Source: UBA1535 sp002323775 (GTDB lineage Bacteria; Bacillota; Clostridia; Tissierellales; Sedimentibacteraceae). Taken from it: a stretch of DNA of 64,000 bases. The position numbers and the translations under genes are program-made. Shown here piece after piece: positions 14,452-23,440 of this stretch. The stretch spans positions 1-64,000 of the forward strand of contig DAMAHZ010000007.1 in assembly GCA_031993545.1 (NCBI GenBank), given 5' to 3'. How positions within the stretch are numbered: the stretch's first letter is position 1; every line of letters begins with the position of its first letter. The notes under the pieces are model-generated. The model was not told where the DNA came from, searched no databases, and worked only from the letters and a program-made list of their open reading frames with translations.

Positions 14452-17400
14452 ATGCCGCATCCTGTGAAAATAGGTAATAGAGTAAGGATGAGTTACTCTA
14501 GAATTGATGAAGCTTTAGAATTACCAGATTTGATTGAAGTCCAAAAGGCATCATATGACTGGTTTATTAAGGAAGGCTTAAAAGAAGTTTTTGACGATAT
14601 ATCCCCAATAGAGGATTATACCGGAAATCTCATTCTTGAATTTGTGGATCATTCTTTGGATGATGAACCTAAGTTTAATCAACTCGAGTGCAAAGAACGA
14701 GACGCAACATTTTCAGTACCATTAAAAATCAAAGTAAGACTTATTAACAAAGAGACAGGTGAAATTAAGGAACAAGAAGCATTTATGGGAGATTTCCCTC
14801 TGATGACTGAGAGAGGAACATTCATCATAAATGGGGCAGAACGTGTAATTGTAAGCCAATTGGTACGTTCTCCAGGTGTTTATTATCAGATGGAAAGGGA
14901 TAAAATTGGTAAAGAATTATATTCTTCTACACTTATCCCAAACAGAGGAGCTTGGTTAGAATTCGAAACTGATTCAAATGACATTGTATCGGTTAGAGTT
15001 GATAGAACTAGAAAGCTTCCTATTACTATTTTACTTAGAGCTATGGGCTTGCAGACTAATTCTCAGATAATTGAGGTCATAGGTGAGTCAGAGCAATTAC
15101 TTAAAACCTTAGAGAAGGATACAACTACTAGTAGCGAAGAAGCATTGATTGAAATATACAAAAGATTAAGACCAGGTGAGCCTCCAACATATGATAGTGC
15201 ATCGTCTTTAATTAATTCTTTATTTTTTGATCAAAAAAGATATGATCTGGCTAAAGTAGGAAGATATAAATTTAATAAGAAGCTATCTCTTAAAGCTAGA
15301 GCTGAGGGCAAAAAGTCAGCAGCGGAAATAATTGACACAGAAACTGGAGAAGTTCTTGTCGGTGTAGATGAGATGATAACTAAAGAAGTTATTGACAAGC
15401 TAGAAGCAGCTGGAATTAACTCAATTGATGTCTTCAATAATGACGAAAAGGTAGTAAGAGTAGTAGGTAACAATTTTGTTGATACAAATGTATTCAATTT
15501 AGATATAGATTTTGAAAAGCTTGGATTAAAAGAGAAAATTTATTATCCAGTAATGAAAAAAATATTAGAAGAAAATGATAATATAGATGATATTGAAAAA
15601 GCTATTATAGAAAATATGAAACATTTAAGTCCAAAGCATATAATAATTGACGATATGATAGCTTCAGTAAATTATCAATTCAATCTGTTTAGGTCAACAG
15701 GAAAAATAGATGATATTGACCATTTGGGAAACAGGAGACTTCGTTCTGTAGGAGAGCTTTTGCAAAATCAAGTAAGAGTCGGTCTTTCAAGAATGGAAAG
15801 AGTAGTTAAGGAAAGAATGACTATTCAGGATGTAGATGCAGTTACTCCTCAAGTTTTAATCAATATTAGACCTGTGTCAGCAGCAATAAAGGAATTCTTC
15901 GGAAGTTCACAGCTTTCGCAATTTATGGATCAAACAAATCCATTGGCAGAGCTTACTAACAAGAGAAGAATGTCTGCTTTGGGACCGGGTGGTTTGTCAA
16001 GAGATAGAGCAAGTTTTGATGTTCGTGACGTTCATCATTCGCATTATGGAAGAATGTGTCCTATAGAGACACCAGAAGGTCCAAACATCGGACTTATCAC
16101 ATCACTTGCAACATATGCTCGTATAAACGACTATGGCTTCCTTGAGTCGCCTTATAGGAGAGTTGACAAAGAAACAGGAGTTGTTACTCATGAAATAGAT
16201 TATCTGACAGCTGATATAGAGGACAAAATGATTATAGCTCAATCAAATGAGCCTTTGGATGAAAATGGCAGATTTATACATAGCCGAGTTGTTGTTAGAG
16301 GAGCAAATGGAGCTCCTGAGATAGTTCCTAAAGAAATGGTTGATTACATGGATGTATCTCCAAAGCAAGTAATTTCTGTTGGAACATCTATGATACCATT
16401 CCTCGAAAATGACGATGCCAGCCGTGCTCTGATGGGTTCTAACATGCAGAAACAGGCAGTTCCTTTACTTATTACCGAAGCACCAATTATAGGTACTGGT
16501 ATGGAGTATAAGGTTGCTAAGGATTCTGGAGCAGTTATTATTGCTAAGAATGATAGTATTGCAGTTTCTGTTACATCATCTGAGATAATATTAAAAAGAA
16601 AAGATAACGGGATGCTTGAAAAATATCAATTGTTGAAATTTAAACGTTCAAATCAAGGAACTTGTTTAAATCAGCGTCCTATAATCAGCAGAGGAGACGA
16701 AATTAAAAAAGGTCAAATCATTGCTGACGGTGCTTCAACGGAAAACGGAGATATAGCTATAGGTAAAAATCTTCTCATTGGATTTATGACTTGGGAAGGA
16801 TATAATTACGAGGATGCTATATTATTAAATGAAAAGCTAGTTATGGATGATGTATTGACATCAGTTCATATAGAAGAATATGAGGCAGAAGCAAGAGATA
16901 CAAAGCTTGGGCCGGAAGAAGTAACAAGAGATATACCAAATGTTGGCGATGATGCCCTCAAAGACCTTGATGAAAGAGGAATTATCAGAATAGGTGCAGA
17001 GGTTGTTTCCGGAGATATATTAGTTGGTAAGGTTACTCCAAAGGGAGAAACTGAATTGACTGCCGAAGAAAGATTACTTCGTGCTATATTCGGTGAGAAA
17101 GCTAGAGAGGTTAGAGATACATCTCTAAAAGTTCCTCATGGCGAAACTGGTATCATAGTAGATGTTAAGGTATTTACTAGAGAAAATGGTGATGAATTAA
17201 GCCCTGGAGTTAGTAAGTTAGTTAGAGTTTACATCGCTACTAAGAGAAAAATAAATGTCGGTGATAAGATGTGCGGACGACATGGAAATAAGGGTGTTAT
17301 TTCCCACATCATGCCAGAAGAAGATATGCCATATCTTCCAGATGGTACTCCGCTTCAAGTTGTTCTTAACCCACTAGGCGTTCCTTCTCGTATGAATATT

Positions 17401-18186
17401 GGTCAAGTATTAGAGGTTCATCTTGGACTTGCTGCTAAAAAGCTTGGCTGGCACGTTGCAACACCAGTGTTTGACGGTGCTTCTGAGGAAGATATTTTTG
17501 AAACATTGGAGCTTGCGGGATACCCAAGAAGTGGTAAGATTAAGCTAAGAGATGGTAGGTCTGGAGAGTATTTTAACGGTGATGTAACTGTTGGATATAT
17601 GTATATGCTAAAGCTTCACCACCTTGTTGATGAGAAGATACATGCTCGTTCTACAGGACCTTACTCATTGGTAACTCAGCAGCCACTCGGTGGAAAGGCT
17701 CAGTTTGGTGGTCAGAGATTTGGTGAGATGGAGGTTTGGGCTTTAGAGGCATATGGTGCTGCTCATACTCTGCAAGAGATTCTTACAGTAAAATCAGACG
17801 ACGTAACTGGTAGAGTTAAAACATATGAGGCTATAGTTAAGGGTGAGAATATACCTGAGCCAGGAGTTCCGGAATCATTCAAGGTTCTTATAAAAGAATT
17901 GCAAAGCTTGGCGCTTGATGTAAGAATTATCAATAGCGATCAAAGTGAAATGGAAATTCTTGAAACTGTTGATGATGACCATTCTGTTCTTCAAGAAAGT
18001 ATGGAAGAAATAAGATACGAAGATGATCCTGACGGAGTTGGTAGACTTTCAATTACCGATATAGACGACATTGATGACATAGATGATATAAATGATATCG
18101 ATGATATAGATGAAGATGAAGAATATGAAGATGAAGACAGCTATAGCGAAGATATGGACTTAGACATAGACGAGGATGACTTTTAA
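14452..18186 (+). CDS. rpoB: DNA-directed RNA polymerase subunit beta
   Basis: 1244 residues, about 50 longer than B. subtilis RpoB. All core segments are present, including the rifampicin region (FFGSSQLSQFMDQTNPL, then LSRDRASFDVRDVHHSHYG) and the C-terminal clamp (GGKAQFGGQRFGEMEVWALE). Two oddities. Asn503 (AAC at 15958-15960) stands where most bacteria have the His equivalent to E. coli His526. The last 45 or so residues (from about 1200) are an Asp/Ile/Glu-rich tail made of DDI repeats. The ribosome site AAGGGGTG precedes the ATG. Confidence 0.98.
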   Translation: MPHPVKIGNRVRMSYSRIDEALELPDLIEVQKASYDWFIKEGLKEVFDDISPIEDYTGNLILEFVDHSLDDEPKFNQLECKERDATFSVPLKIKVRLINKETGEIKEQEAFMGDFPLMTERGTFIINGAERVIVSQLVRSPGVYYQMERDKIGKELYSSTLIPNRGAWLEFETDSNDIVSVRVDRTRKLPITILLRAMGLQTNSQIIEVIGESEQLLKTLEKDTTTSSEEALIEIYKRLRPGEPPTYDSASSLINSLFFDQKRYDLAKVGRYKFNKKLSLKARAEGKKSAAEIIDTETGEVLVGVDEMITKEVIDKLEAAGINSIDVFNNDEKVVRVVGNNFVDTNVFNLDIDFEKLGLKEKIYYPVMKKILEENDNIDDIEKAIIENMKHLSPKHIIIDDMIASVNYQFNLFRSTGKIDDIDHLGNRRLRSVGELLQNQVRVGLSRMERVVKERMTIQDVDAVTPQVLINIRPVSAAIKEFFGSSQLSQFMDQTNPLAELTNKRRMSALGPGGLSRDRASFDVRDVHHSHYGRMCPIETPEGPNIGLITSLATYARINDYGFLESPYRRVDKETGVVTHEIDYLTADIEDKMIIAQSNEPLDENGRFIHSRVVVRGANGAPEIVPKEMVDYMDVSPKQVISVGTSMIPFLENDDASRALMGSNMQKQAVPLLITEAPIIGTGMEYKVAKDSGAVIIAKNDSIAVSVTSSEIILKRKDNGMLEKYQLLKFKRSNQGTCLNQRPIISRGDEIKKGQIIADGASTENGDIAIGKNLLIGFMTWEGYNYEDAILLNEKLVMDDVLTSVHIEEYEAEARDTKLGPEEVTRDIPNVGDDALKDLDERGIIRIGAEVVSGDILVGKVTPKGETELTAEERLLRAIFGEKAREVRDTSLKVPHGETGIIVDVKVFTRENGDELSPGVSKLVRVYIATKRKINVGDKMCGRHGNKGVISHIMPEEDMPYLPDGTPLQVVLNPLGVPSRMNIGQVLEVHLGLAAKKLGWHVATPVFDGASEEDIFETLELAGYPRSGKIKLRDGRSGEYFNGDVTVGYMYMLKLHHLVDEKIHARSTGPYSLVTQQPLGGKAQFGGQRFGEMEVWALEAYGAAHTLQEILTVKSDDVTGRVKTYEAIVKGENIPEPGVPESFKVLIKELQSLALDVRIINSDQSEMEILETVDDDHSVLQESMEEIRYEDDPDGVGRLSITDIDDIDDIDDINDIDDIDEDEEYEDEDSYSEDMDLDIDEDDF

Positions 18187-18223
18187 TACGATTTTTAATA
18201 TAGATAGCAGGTAAACTTGTAAA

Positions 18224-18245
18224 GAGTGCAAACGGGTTTGCACTC
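18224..18245 (+). repeat. Spacer hairpin between rpoB and rpoC
   Basis: A 10-bp perfect stem GAGTGCAAAC/GTTTGCACTC with a 2-base loop and no T-run. Its foot and top resemble hairpins in other spacers of the window (23369, 27431, 32839, 54004, 55856). Confidence 0.6.
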
Positions 18246-18283
18246 TCAAAAACTTTTAAAAATTAAAGAAGGGAGCGAACTTC

Positions 18284-21200
18284 TTGATAGAATATAACAA
18301 TTTTGAATCTATAAGAATTAGCTTGGCATCACCTGAAAAAATAAGACAGTGGTCAAGAGGTGAGGTTAAAAAGCCTGAAACCATAAATTATAGAACTTTA
18401 AAGCCTGAGAGAGATGGTTTGTTTTGCGAAAAAATATTCGGACCTCAAAAGGATTGGGAATGCCATTGCGGTAAGTACAAAAGAGTAAGATATAAAGGTG
18501 TTGTTTGTGACAGATGTGGAGTTGAAGTCACAAAGGCTAAAGTAAGAAGAGAGAGAATGGGACACATAGAGCTTGCAGCTCCGGTTTCGCATATTTGGTA
18601 CTTTAAAGGTATACCAAGTAGGCTTGGACTTATGCTTGATATGTCACCAAGATCTCTTGAAAAAGTGCTTTATTTTGCACAATATGTTGTTACTGACCCA
18701 GGTGATACAACATTATCAGAAAAGCAGCTGCTCACAGAGATGGAATACAGAGAGTATAGAGAGCATTATAAAAATGCTTTCAAGGCTGATATGGGTGCAG
18801 AGGCTATAAAAACTCTACTTACGAAGATTGACCTAGATAAAGAGACTCTTGAACTAAGAAAAGAGTTAAAAGACAGCAAGGGACAAAAGAAGATAAGAAT
18901 TACAAGAAGACTAGAGGTTGTAGAAGCATTTAGAACTTCTGGAAACAGACCAGAATGGATGATAATGGATGTTCTTCCAGTTATTCCGCCAGATTTAAGA
19001 CCAATGGTTCAACTTGACGGTGGAAGATTTGCTACATCTGACTTAAATGACTTATACAGAAGGGTAATAAATAGAAATAACAGATTAAAGAAATTACTTG
19101 ATCTTGGAGCTCCTGACATCATTGTAAGAAATGAAAAAAGAATGCTTCAAGAGGCAGTAGATGCTTTAATTAACAATGGAAGACGAGGAAGACCGGTAAC
19201 TGGACCGGGAAATAGACCTTTAAAATCACTTTCCGATATGTTAAGTGGTAAACAAGGTAGATTTAGACAAAATCTCCTCGGTAAAAGAGTTGACTATTCA
19301 GGACGTTCAGTTATAGTTGTAGGTCCTGAGCTTAAATTATATCAGTGTGGACTTCCTAAGAAAATGGCTCTTGAGTTATTTAAGCCTTTTGTTATGAAGC
19401 AATTAGTTCAAAAAGGAATAGTTCACAATATTAAAAGTGCAAAGAAAAAGGTTGAAAAGATTGATGCAGTTGTATGGGATGTATTAGATGATATAATCAA
19501 GGACCATACAGTTATGCTAAACCGTGCTCCTACACTTCACAGACTTGGTATTCAGTCATTTGAACCAGTATTGGTTGATGGAAAGGCTATTAAGCTTCAT
19601 CCACTTGTATGTACAGCATACAATGCGGACTTCGACGGAGACCAAATGGCTGTTCACGTTCCTTTATCAGTGGAAGCACAGGCTGAATCAAGATTTTTGA
19701 TGCTTTCTGTAAATAATATACTTGCACCGAAAGACGGAAGACCGATAACAACTCCTACTCAAGATATGGTTCTTGGAAGCTACTATTTAACAATGGTACT
19801 TAAAGACCATCCAGAGGAAGGCGACGGAATGGTTTTCAAAGACTATGATGAAATGCTTTTAGCATATTTTAACAATGCTGTTTCTTTACATGCCAGAGTT
19901 AAAGTAAGACGTTATGTAGATGGAGAAGCAAGACTTGTTGAAAGTACAGTAGGAAGATTTATATTTAATGAAAATATTCCTCAAAACTTAGGATTTGTTG
20001 ACAGAGAAAAGGATAAATTTTCTCTTGAAATTGATAAAATAGTTACTATGAAGACACTTGAGGAAATAATATACAAGTGCTTTAAGAAATATGGAAATTC
20101 TATAACAGCTGAAGTTTTGGATAAAATGAAAGCTACAGGCTTTAAGTTTTCTACAGTTGGAGCTATAACTATAAGTGTTAGCGATATCGAAGTTCCAGAG
20201 GAGAAAAAAGAGCTTATAGCTGAGGCAGATGCTAAGGTTATGGAGTATGAAAAGAAATATCGTCGTGGTATAATGACAGACGAGGAAAGATATGAAAATG
20301 TAGTTAAGATTTGGAATGAAACGACAGAAAAAGTTACAAATGTTCTGATGGATAGCTTAAAAGAAGAAAACAGCTTGTACATCATGTCTGTATCTGGAGC
20401 CCGTGGTGGTCGTAACCAGATTAAGCAGTTAGCCGGTATGAGAGGTCTGATGGCGAGCTCAAGCGGTAGAACAGTTGAAATTCCGGTTAAAGCTAACTTT
20501 AGAGAAGGTCTTTCAGTTCTTGAGTTCTTTATTTCAGCTTCAGGTACAAGAAAGAGCTTGACCGATACAGCCTTAAGAACAGCTGACTCAGGATATTTGA
20601 CAAGAAGATTGGTTGACGTAAGTCAGGATGTTATTGTAAGAGAAGTTGACTGTGGAACTACAGATGGTATAGAGGTTGAATCTTTCGTTGATGGAAATGA
20701 AAGAATAGAAGAATTAAAAGAAAGAATAACAGAAAGATTTAGTGCTGAAAATATAGTAAATAAAATTACTGGCGAAGTATTAGTAAAAGCTGGTGAAATG
20801 ATAACTGAGAATATGGCTGAAAAATTACAAAAGCTATATGAAGAAGAAAAGGCTGTTGATGTTATAAAAATAAGATCTGTCTTAACTTGTAAAACTGATC
20901 ACGGCGTTTGTTCTAAATGCTACGGCAATAACCTTGCTACTGGTAATTTAATTCAAGTCGGTGGTTCTGTTGGTATCATAGCAGCTCAATCAATCGGTGA
21001 GCCGGGTACACAGCTTACAATGCGTACATTCCATACTGGAGGTATTGCAACTGCTGGAGATATCACTCAAGGTCTTCCTCGTATCGAAGAATTATTTGAG
21101 GCAAGAAAACCAAAAGGATTGGCTATAATTTCTGAAATTTCAGGAAAGGTAAACCTAACTGAAAAGGCAAATAGGAGAGAAGTAATAATCGTAAATAACG

Positions 21201-21823
21201 AGATTGCTGATAGCAGAACTTATTTGATACCTTATGGCTCTAAGCTCTTAGTGTCAGATGGTATGGACATAAAAGCCGGAGAAAAGGTAACCGAAGGATC
21301 TATCAATCCTCACGATATCTTGAGAATTAGCGGATTGAAAGCTTTACAATCTTATATTCTTATGGAAGTTCAAAGAGTTTACAGAATGCAGGGTGTTGAT
21401 ATCAACGACAAACACGTTGAAATTATCATCAGACAGATGATGAACAAGGTAAGAGTTGATGAAGCCGGAGATACAATGCTATTGCCTGGAAGTTTAGTAT
21501 CTATAACTGAATTCGAAGCTGAAAATAGAAATGCAGAGGAAAAAGGACTAGAGATCGCTACAGGAGAAAGAGCATTACTGGGAATTACCAAAGCGTCTCT
21601 TGCTACAGAATCATTCCTAGCTTCGGCATCATTCCAAGAGACTACAAGAGTGTTGACGGATGCTGCTACTAAAGGTAAAGTTGATAATCTTTTAGGACTT
21701 AAAGAGAATGTAATCATAGGTAAGCTAATTCCTGCCGGAACTGGTATGAAAAGATACAGAAATGTAGGAATTGATGTTGAAGGCTATGATGAGGAAGATG
21801 TTAAAGAAGAAATTTTAGCATAA
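18284..21823 (+). CDS. rpoC: DNA-directed RNA polymerase subunit beta'
   Basis: 1179 residues starting at TTG 18284, 9 bp after AAGGGAG; no better start exists. The N-terminal zinc finger is CHCGKYKRVRYKGVVCDRCG. The catalytic Mg site NADFDGDQMAVH has Asp449, Asp451 and Asp453. The second zinc site (CTLTCKTD-like, CSKCYG) and the trigger loop near MRTFHTGGIA are present. Confidence 0.98.
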   Translation: MIEYNNFESIRISLASPEKIRQWSRGEVKKPETINYRTLKPERDGLFCEKIFGPQKDWECHCGKYKRVRYKGVVCDRCGVEVTKAKVRRERMGHIELAAPVSHIWYFKGIPSRLGLMLDMSPRSLEKVLYFAQYVVTDPGDTTLSEKQLLTEMEYREYREHYKNAFKADMGAEAIKTLLTKIDLDKETLELRKELKDSKGQKKIRITRRLEVVEAFRTSGNRPEWMIMDVLPVIPPDLRPMVQLDGGRFATSDLNDLYRRVINRNNRLKKLLDLGAPDIIVRNEKRMLQEAVDALINNGRRGRPVTGPGNRPLKSLSDMLSGKQGRFRQNLLGKRVDYSGRSVIVVGPELKLYQCGLPKKMALELFKPFVMKQLVQKGIVHNIKSAKKKVEKIDAVVWDVLDDIIKDHTVMLNRAPTLHRLGIQSFEPVLVDGKAIKLHPLVCTAYNADFDGDQMAVHVPLSVEAQAESRFLMLSVNNILAPKDGRPITTPTQDMVLGSYYLTMVLKDHPEEGDGMVFKDYDEMLLAYFNNAVSLHARVKVRRYVDGEARLVESTVGRFIFNENIPQNLGFVDREKDKFSLEIDKIVTMKTLEEIIYKCFKKYGNSITAEVLDKMKATGFKFSTVGAITISVSDIEVPEEKKELIAEADAKVMEYEKKYRRGIMTDEERYENVVKIWNETTEKVTNVLMDSLKEENSLYIMSVSGARGGRNQIKQLAGMRGLMASSSGRTVEIPVKANFREGLSVLEFFISASGTRKSLTDTALRTADSGYLTRRLVDVSQDVIVREVDCGTTDGIEVESFVDGNERIEELKERITERFSAENIVNKITGEVLVKAGEMITENMAEKLQKLYEEEKAVDVIKIRSVLTCKTDHGVCSKCYGNNLATGNLIQVGGSVGIIAAQSIGEPGTQLTMRTFHTGGIATAGDITQGLPRIEELFEARKPKGLAIISEISGKVNLTEKANRREVIIVNNEIADSRTYLIPYGSKLLVSDGMDIKAGEKVTEGSINPHDILRISGLKALQSYILMEVQRVYRMQGVDINDKHVEIIIRQMMNKVRVDEAGDTMLLPGSLVSITEFEAENRNAEEKGLEIATGERALLGITKASLATESFLASASFQETTRVLTDAATKGKVDNLLGLKENVIIGKLIPAGTGMKRYRNVGIDVEGYDEEDVKEEILA

Positions 21824-21864
21824 CAATTTATAAATTAAAAAATTTATAAATTTGCAAAAAAATA

Positions 21865-21893
21865 TTGACATAAAAAAAATATAGTGATAGAAT
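21865..21893 (+). promoter_or_regulatory. Promoter upstream of the L7Ae-like gene and str operon
   Basis: TTGACA (21865-21870), a 17-bp spacer, TAGAAT (21888-21893) with an extended TGA. It starts 42 bp after rpoC, suggesting rpsLG-fusA-tuf is transcribed separately. Confidence 0.75.
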
Positions 21894-21916
21894 ATGCAAG
21901 TATTTAATCCTTAAAT

Positions 21917-21951
21917 AAAGATTATGTGTTCTTTGTGAGCACATAATCTTT
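21917..21951 (+). terminator. Leader hairpin before the L7Ae-like gene
   Basis: A 12-bp perfect stem (21917-21928/21940-21951) in the leader of the transcript that begins near 21900. A short T-run follows about 7 bases later, so an attenuator is possible. Confidence 0.5.
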
Positions 21952-22010
21952 GTAATGTTTTTAATATTAAGCTTTAAATTCAAAGGCTTGATATAAAGGA
22001 GGAGATGAAT

Positions 22011-22292
22011 ATGAACAATCAATTATTGCCAAATGATAAGACTCAATCATTACTGATTGAATTTGATGAATCAAAGCTTGTAATTGGCAAAAAGCAGACT
22101 TTACGTTTTTTATTGAAGAATGAAGTAAGTAAGGTTTTTATTTCTAAAGATGCAGACATTCATGTTACTAAGGAAATAATGAGTATTTGCAAGGATAAAA
22201 ACATTGAAATTGTTTATTTTGAAAACATGAAAGATTTGGGTAAGGCCTGCAATATTAGCGTAAACGCAGCGGCTGCTGCCGTTTTAAAATAA
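22011..22292 (+). CDS. L7Ae/L30e family RNA-binding protein (YbxF-like)
   Basis: A 93-residue protein of the L7Ae/Gadd45 family: VIGKKQTLRFLLKNEVSKVFISKDAD, abbreviated here to KKQTLRFLLKNEVSKVF, and NIEIVYFENMKDLGKACNIS-like end. B. subtilis YbxF binds kink-turns and associates with ribosomes. AGGAGG (21998-22003) supports ATG 22011 rather than 22005. The place between rpoC and rpsL is conserved in Firmicutes. Confidence 0.92.
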   Translation: MNNQLLPNDKTQSLLIEFDESKLVIGKKQTLRFLLKNEVSKVFISKDADIHVTKEIMSICKDKNIEIVYFENMKDLGKACNISVNAAAAAVLK

Positions 22293-22324
22293 AAAAACAT
22301 ATACTATGTCAAGGAGGTGCAAAG

Positions 22325-22747
22325 ATGCCAACTATTAACCAATTAGTTAGAAAGAGTAGAAAAGCAGTAGAGTACAAATCAAATTCTCCAGCTTTGAATG
22401 TTAGTTTAAACACATTAAAGAAGAAGACAAATGAAACAAATTCACCGCAAAAGAGAGGAGTTTGTACATCTGTTAAAACAATAACACCTAAGAAGCCTAA
22501 CTCAGCTTTAAGAAAGATTGCCAGAGTTAGATTAACAAATGGAACTGAAGTAACTGCTTATATTCCAGGTATTGGACACAACTTACAAGAGCACAGCGTT
22601 GTTCTTATAAGAGGTGGTAGAGTTAAAGACTTACCGGGAGTTAGATATCACATTATCAGAGGAACTCTTGATACAGCTGGAGTTAATAAGAGAAATCAAT
22701 CTAGATCCAAGTATGGAACTAAGAAACCAAAAGAAGCTAAAAAATAA
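22325..22747 (+). CDS. rpsL: 30S ribosomal protein S12
   Basis: 140 residues. The streptomycin-site segments TPKKPNSALRK and RGGRVKDLPGVRYH have the wild-type lysines. It shapes the decoding centre. AAGGAGG precedes the ATG. Confidence 0.98.
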   Translation: MPTINQLVRKSRKAVEYKSNSPALNVSLNTLKKKTNETNSPQKRGVCTSVKTITPKKPNSALRKIARVRLTNGTEVTAYIPGIGHNLQEHSVVLIRGGRVKDLPGVRYHIIRGTLDTAGVNKRNQSRSKYGTKKPKEAKK

Positions 22748-22898
22748 GTAAATCGAACAAAATTCGGCACACTATGCAAGCTATTGCATATGAAAAAGCT
22801 GCAAAAGCGCCTTCATAATATATAGATGTAAGTTGTGCACAAACGACATATTTGTCGAGTACCTATGAATTAAAATTTTTATTAAGGAGGGAAGCAAA

Positions 22899-23369
22899 GT
22901 GCCAAGAAAAGGACACATACCCAAAAGAGTAGTTATGGAAGATCCTATCTACAAAGATAAAGTTGTTACAAAATTGATAAATCAATTAATGTATGATGGA
23001 AAAAAAGGCGTTGCACAAACAATAGTTTACGATGCTTTTGACATCATAAAAGAAAAGACAGGAGAAGAACCTTTAGAGGTATTCATCAAAGCGATGAATA
23101 ACATCATGCCTGTATTGGAAGTAAAAGCTAGACGTGTTGGTGGTGCTACTTATCAAGTTCCATTAGAAGTTAGACCAGAAAGAAGACAAACAATAGGTTT
23201 AAGATGGCTTGTTATGTATTCTCGTAAAAGAGGAGAAAAAACAATGCGTGAAAAATTAGCAAAAGAATTAATGGATGCTGCTAACAATGTTGGAGCAAGC
23301 GTTAAGAGAAGAGAAGATACACATAAGATGGCAGAAGCTAATAAAGCATTTGCACACTTTAGATGGTAG
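22899..23369 (+). CDS. rpsG: 30S ribosomal protein S7
   Basis: 156 residues, GTG start at 22899 after AGGAGG. PRKGHIPKR and GGATYQVPLEVRPERR are family signatures. S7 nucleates 30S head assembly and is an autogenous regulator of the str operon in E. coli. The 151-bp gap from rpsL holds small imperfect hairpins. Confidence 0.98.
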   Translation: MPRKGHIPKRVVMEDPIYKDKVVTKLINQLMYDGKKGVAQTIVYDAFDIIKEKTGEEPLEVFIKAMNNIMPVLEVKARRVGGATYQVPLEVRPERRQTIGLRWLVMYSRKRGEKTMREKLAKELMDAANNVGASVKRREDTHKMAEANKAFAHFRW

Positions 23370-23391
23370 AGTGAATAAATGAAATTCACTC
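23369..23391 (+). repeat. Spacer hairpin between rpsG and fusA
   Basis: GAGTGAAT/ATTCACTC, 8 bp, starting on the rpsG stop codon; no T-run. It belongs to the group of related spacer hairpins. Confidence 0.55.
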
Positions 23392-23440
23392 CGCTCAAAA
23401 TTAATAAATTGTTTTTCAGAGCAGCAAGAAGGAGGTAAAA

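Noticed and set aside
18058..18120. Short tandem repeat resembling a CRISPR or VNTR
   Set aside because: The repeats are in frame, coding for DDI units in the RpoB tail, and have no spacers.
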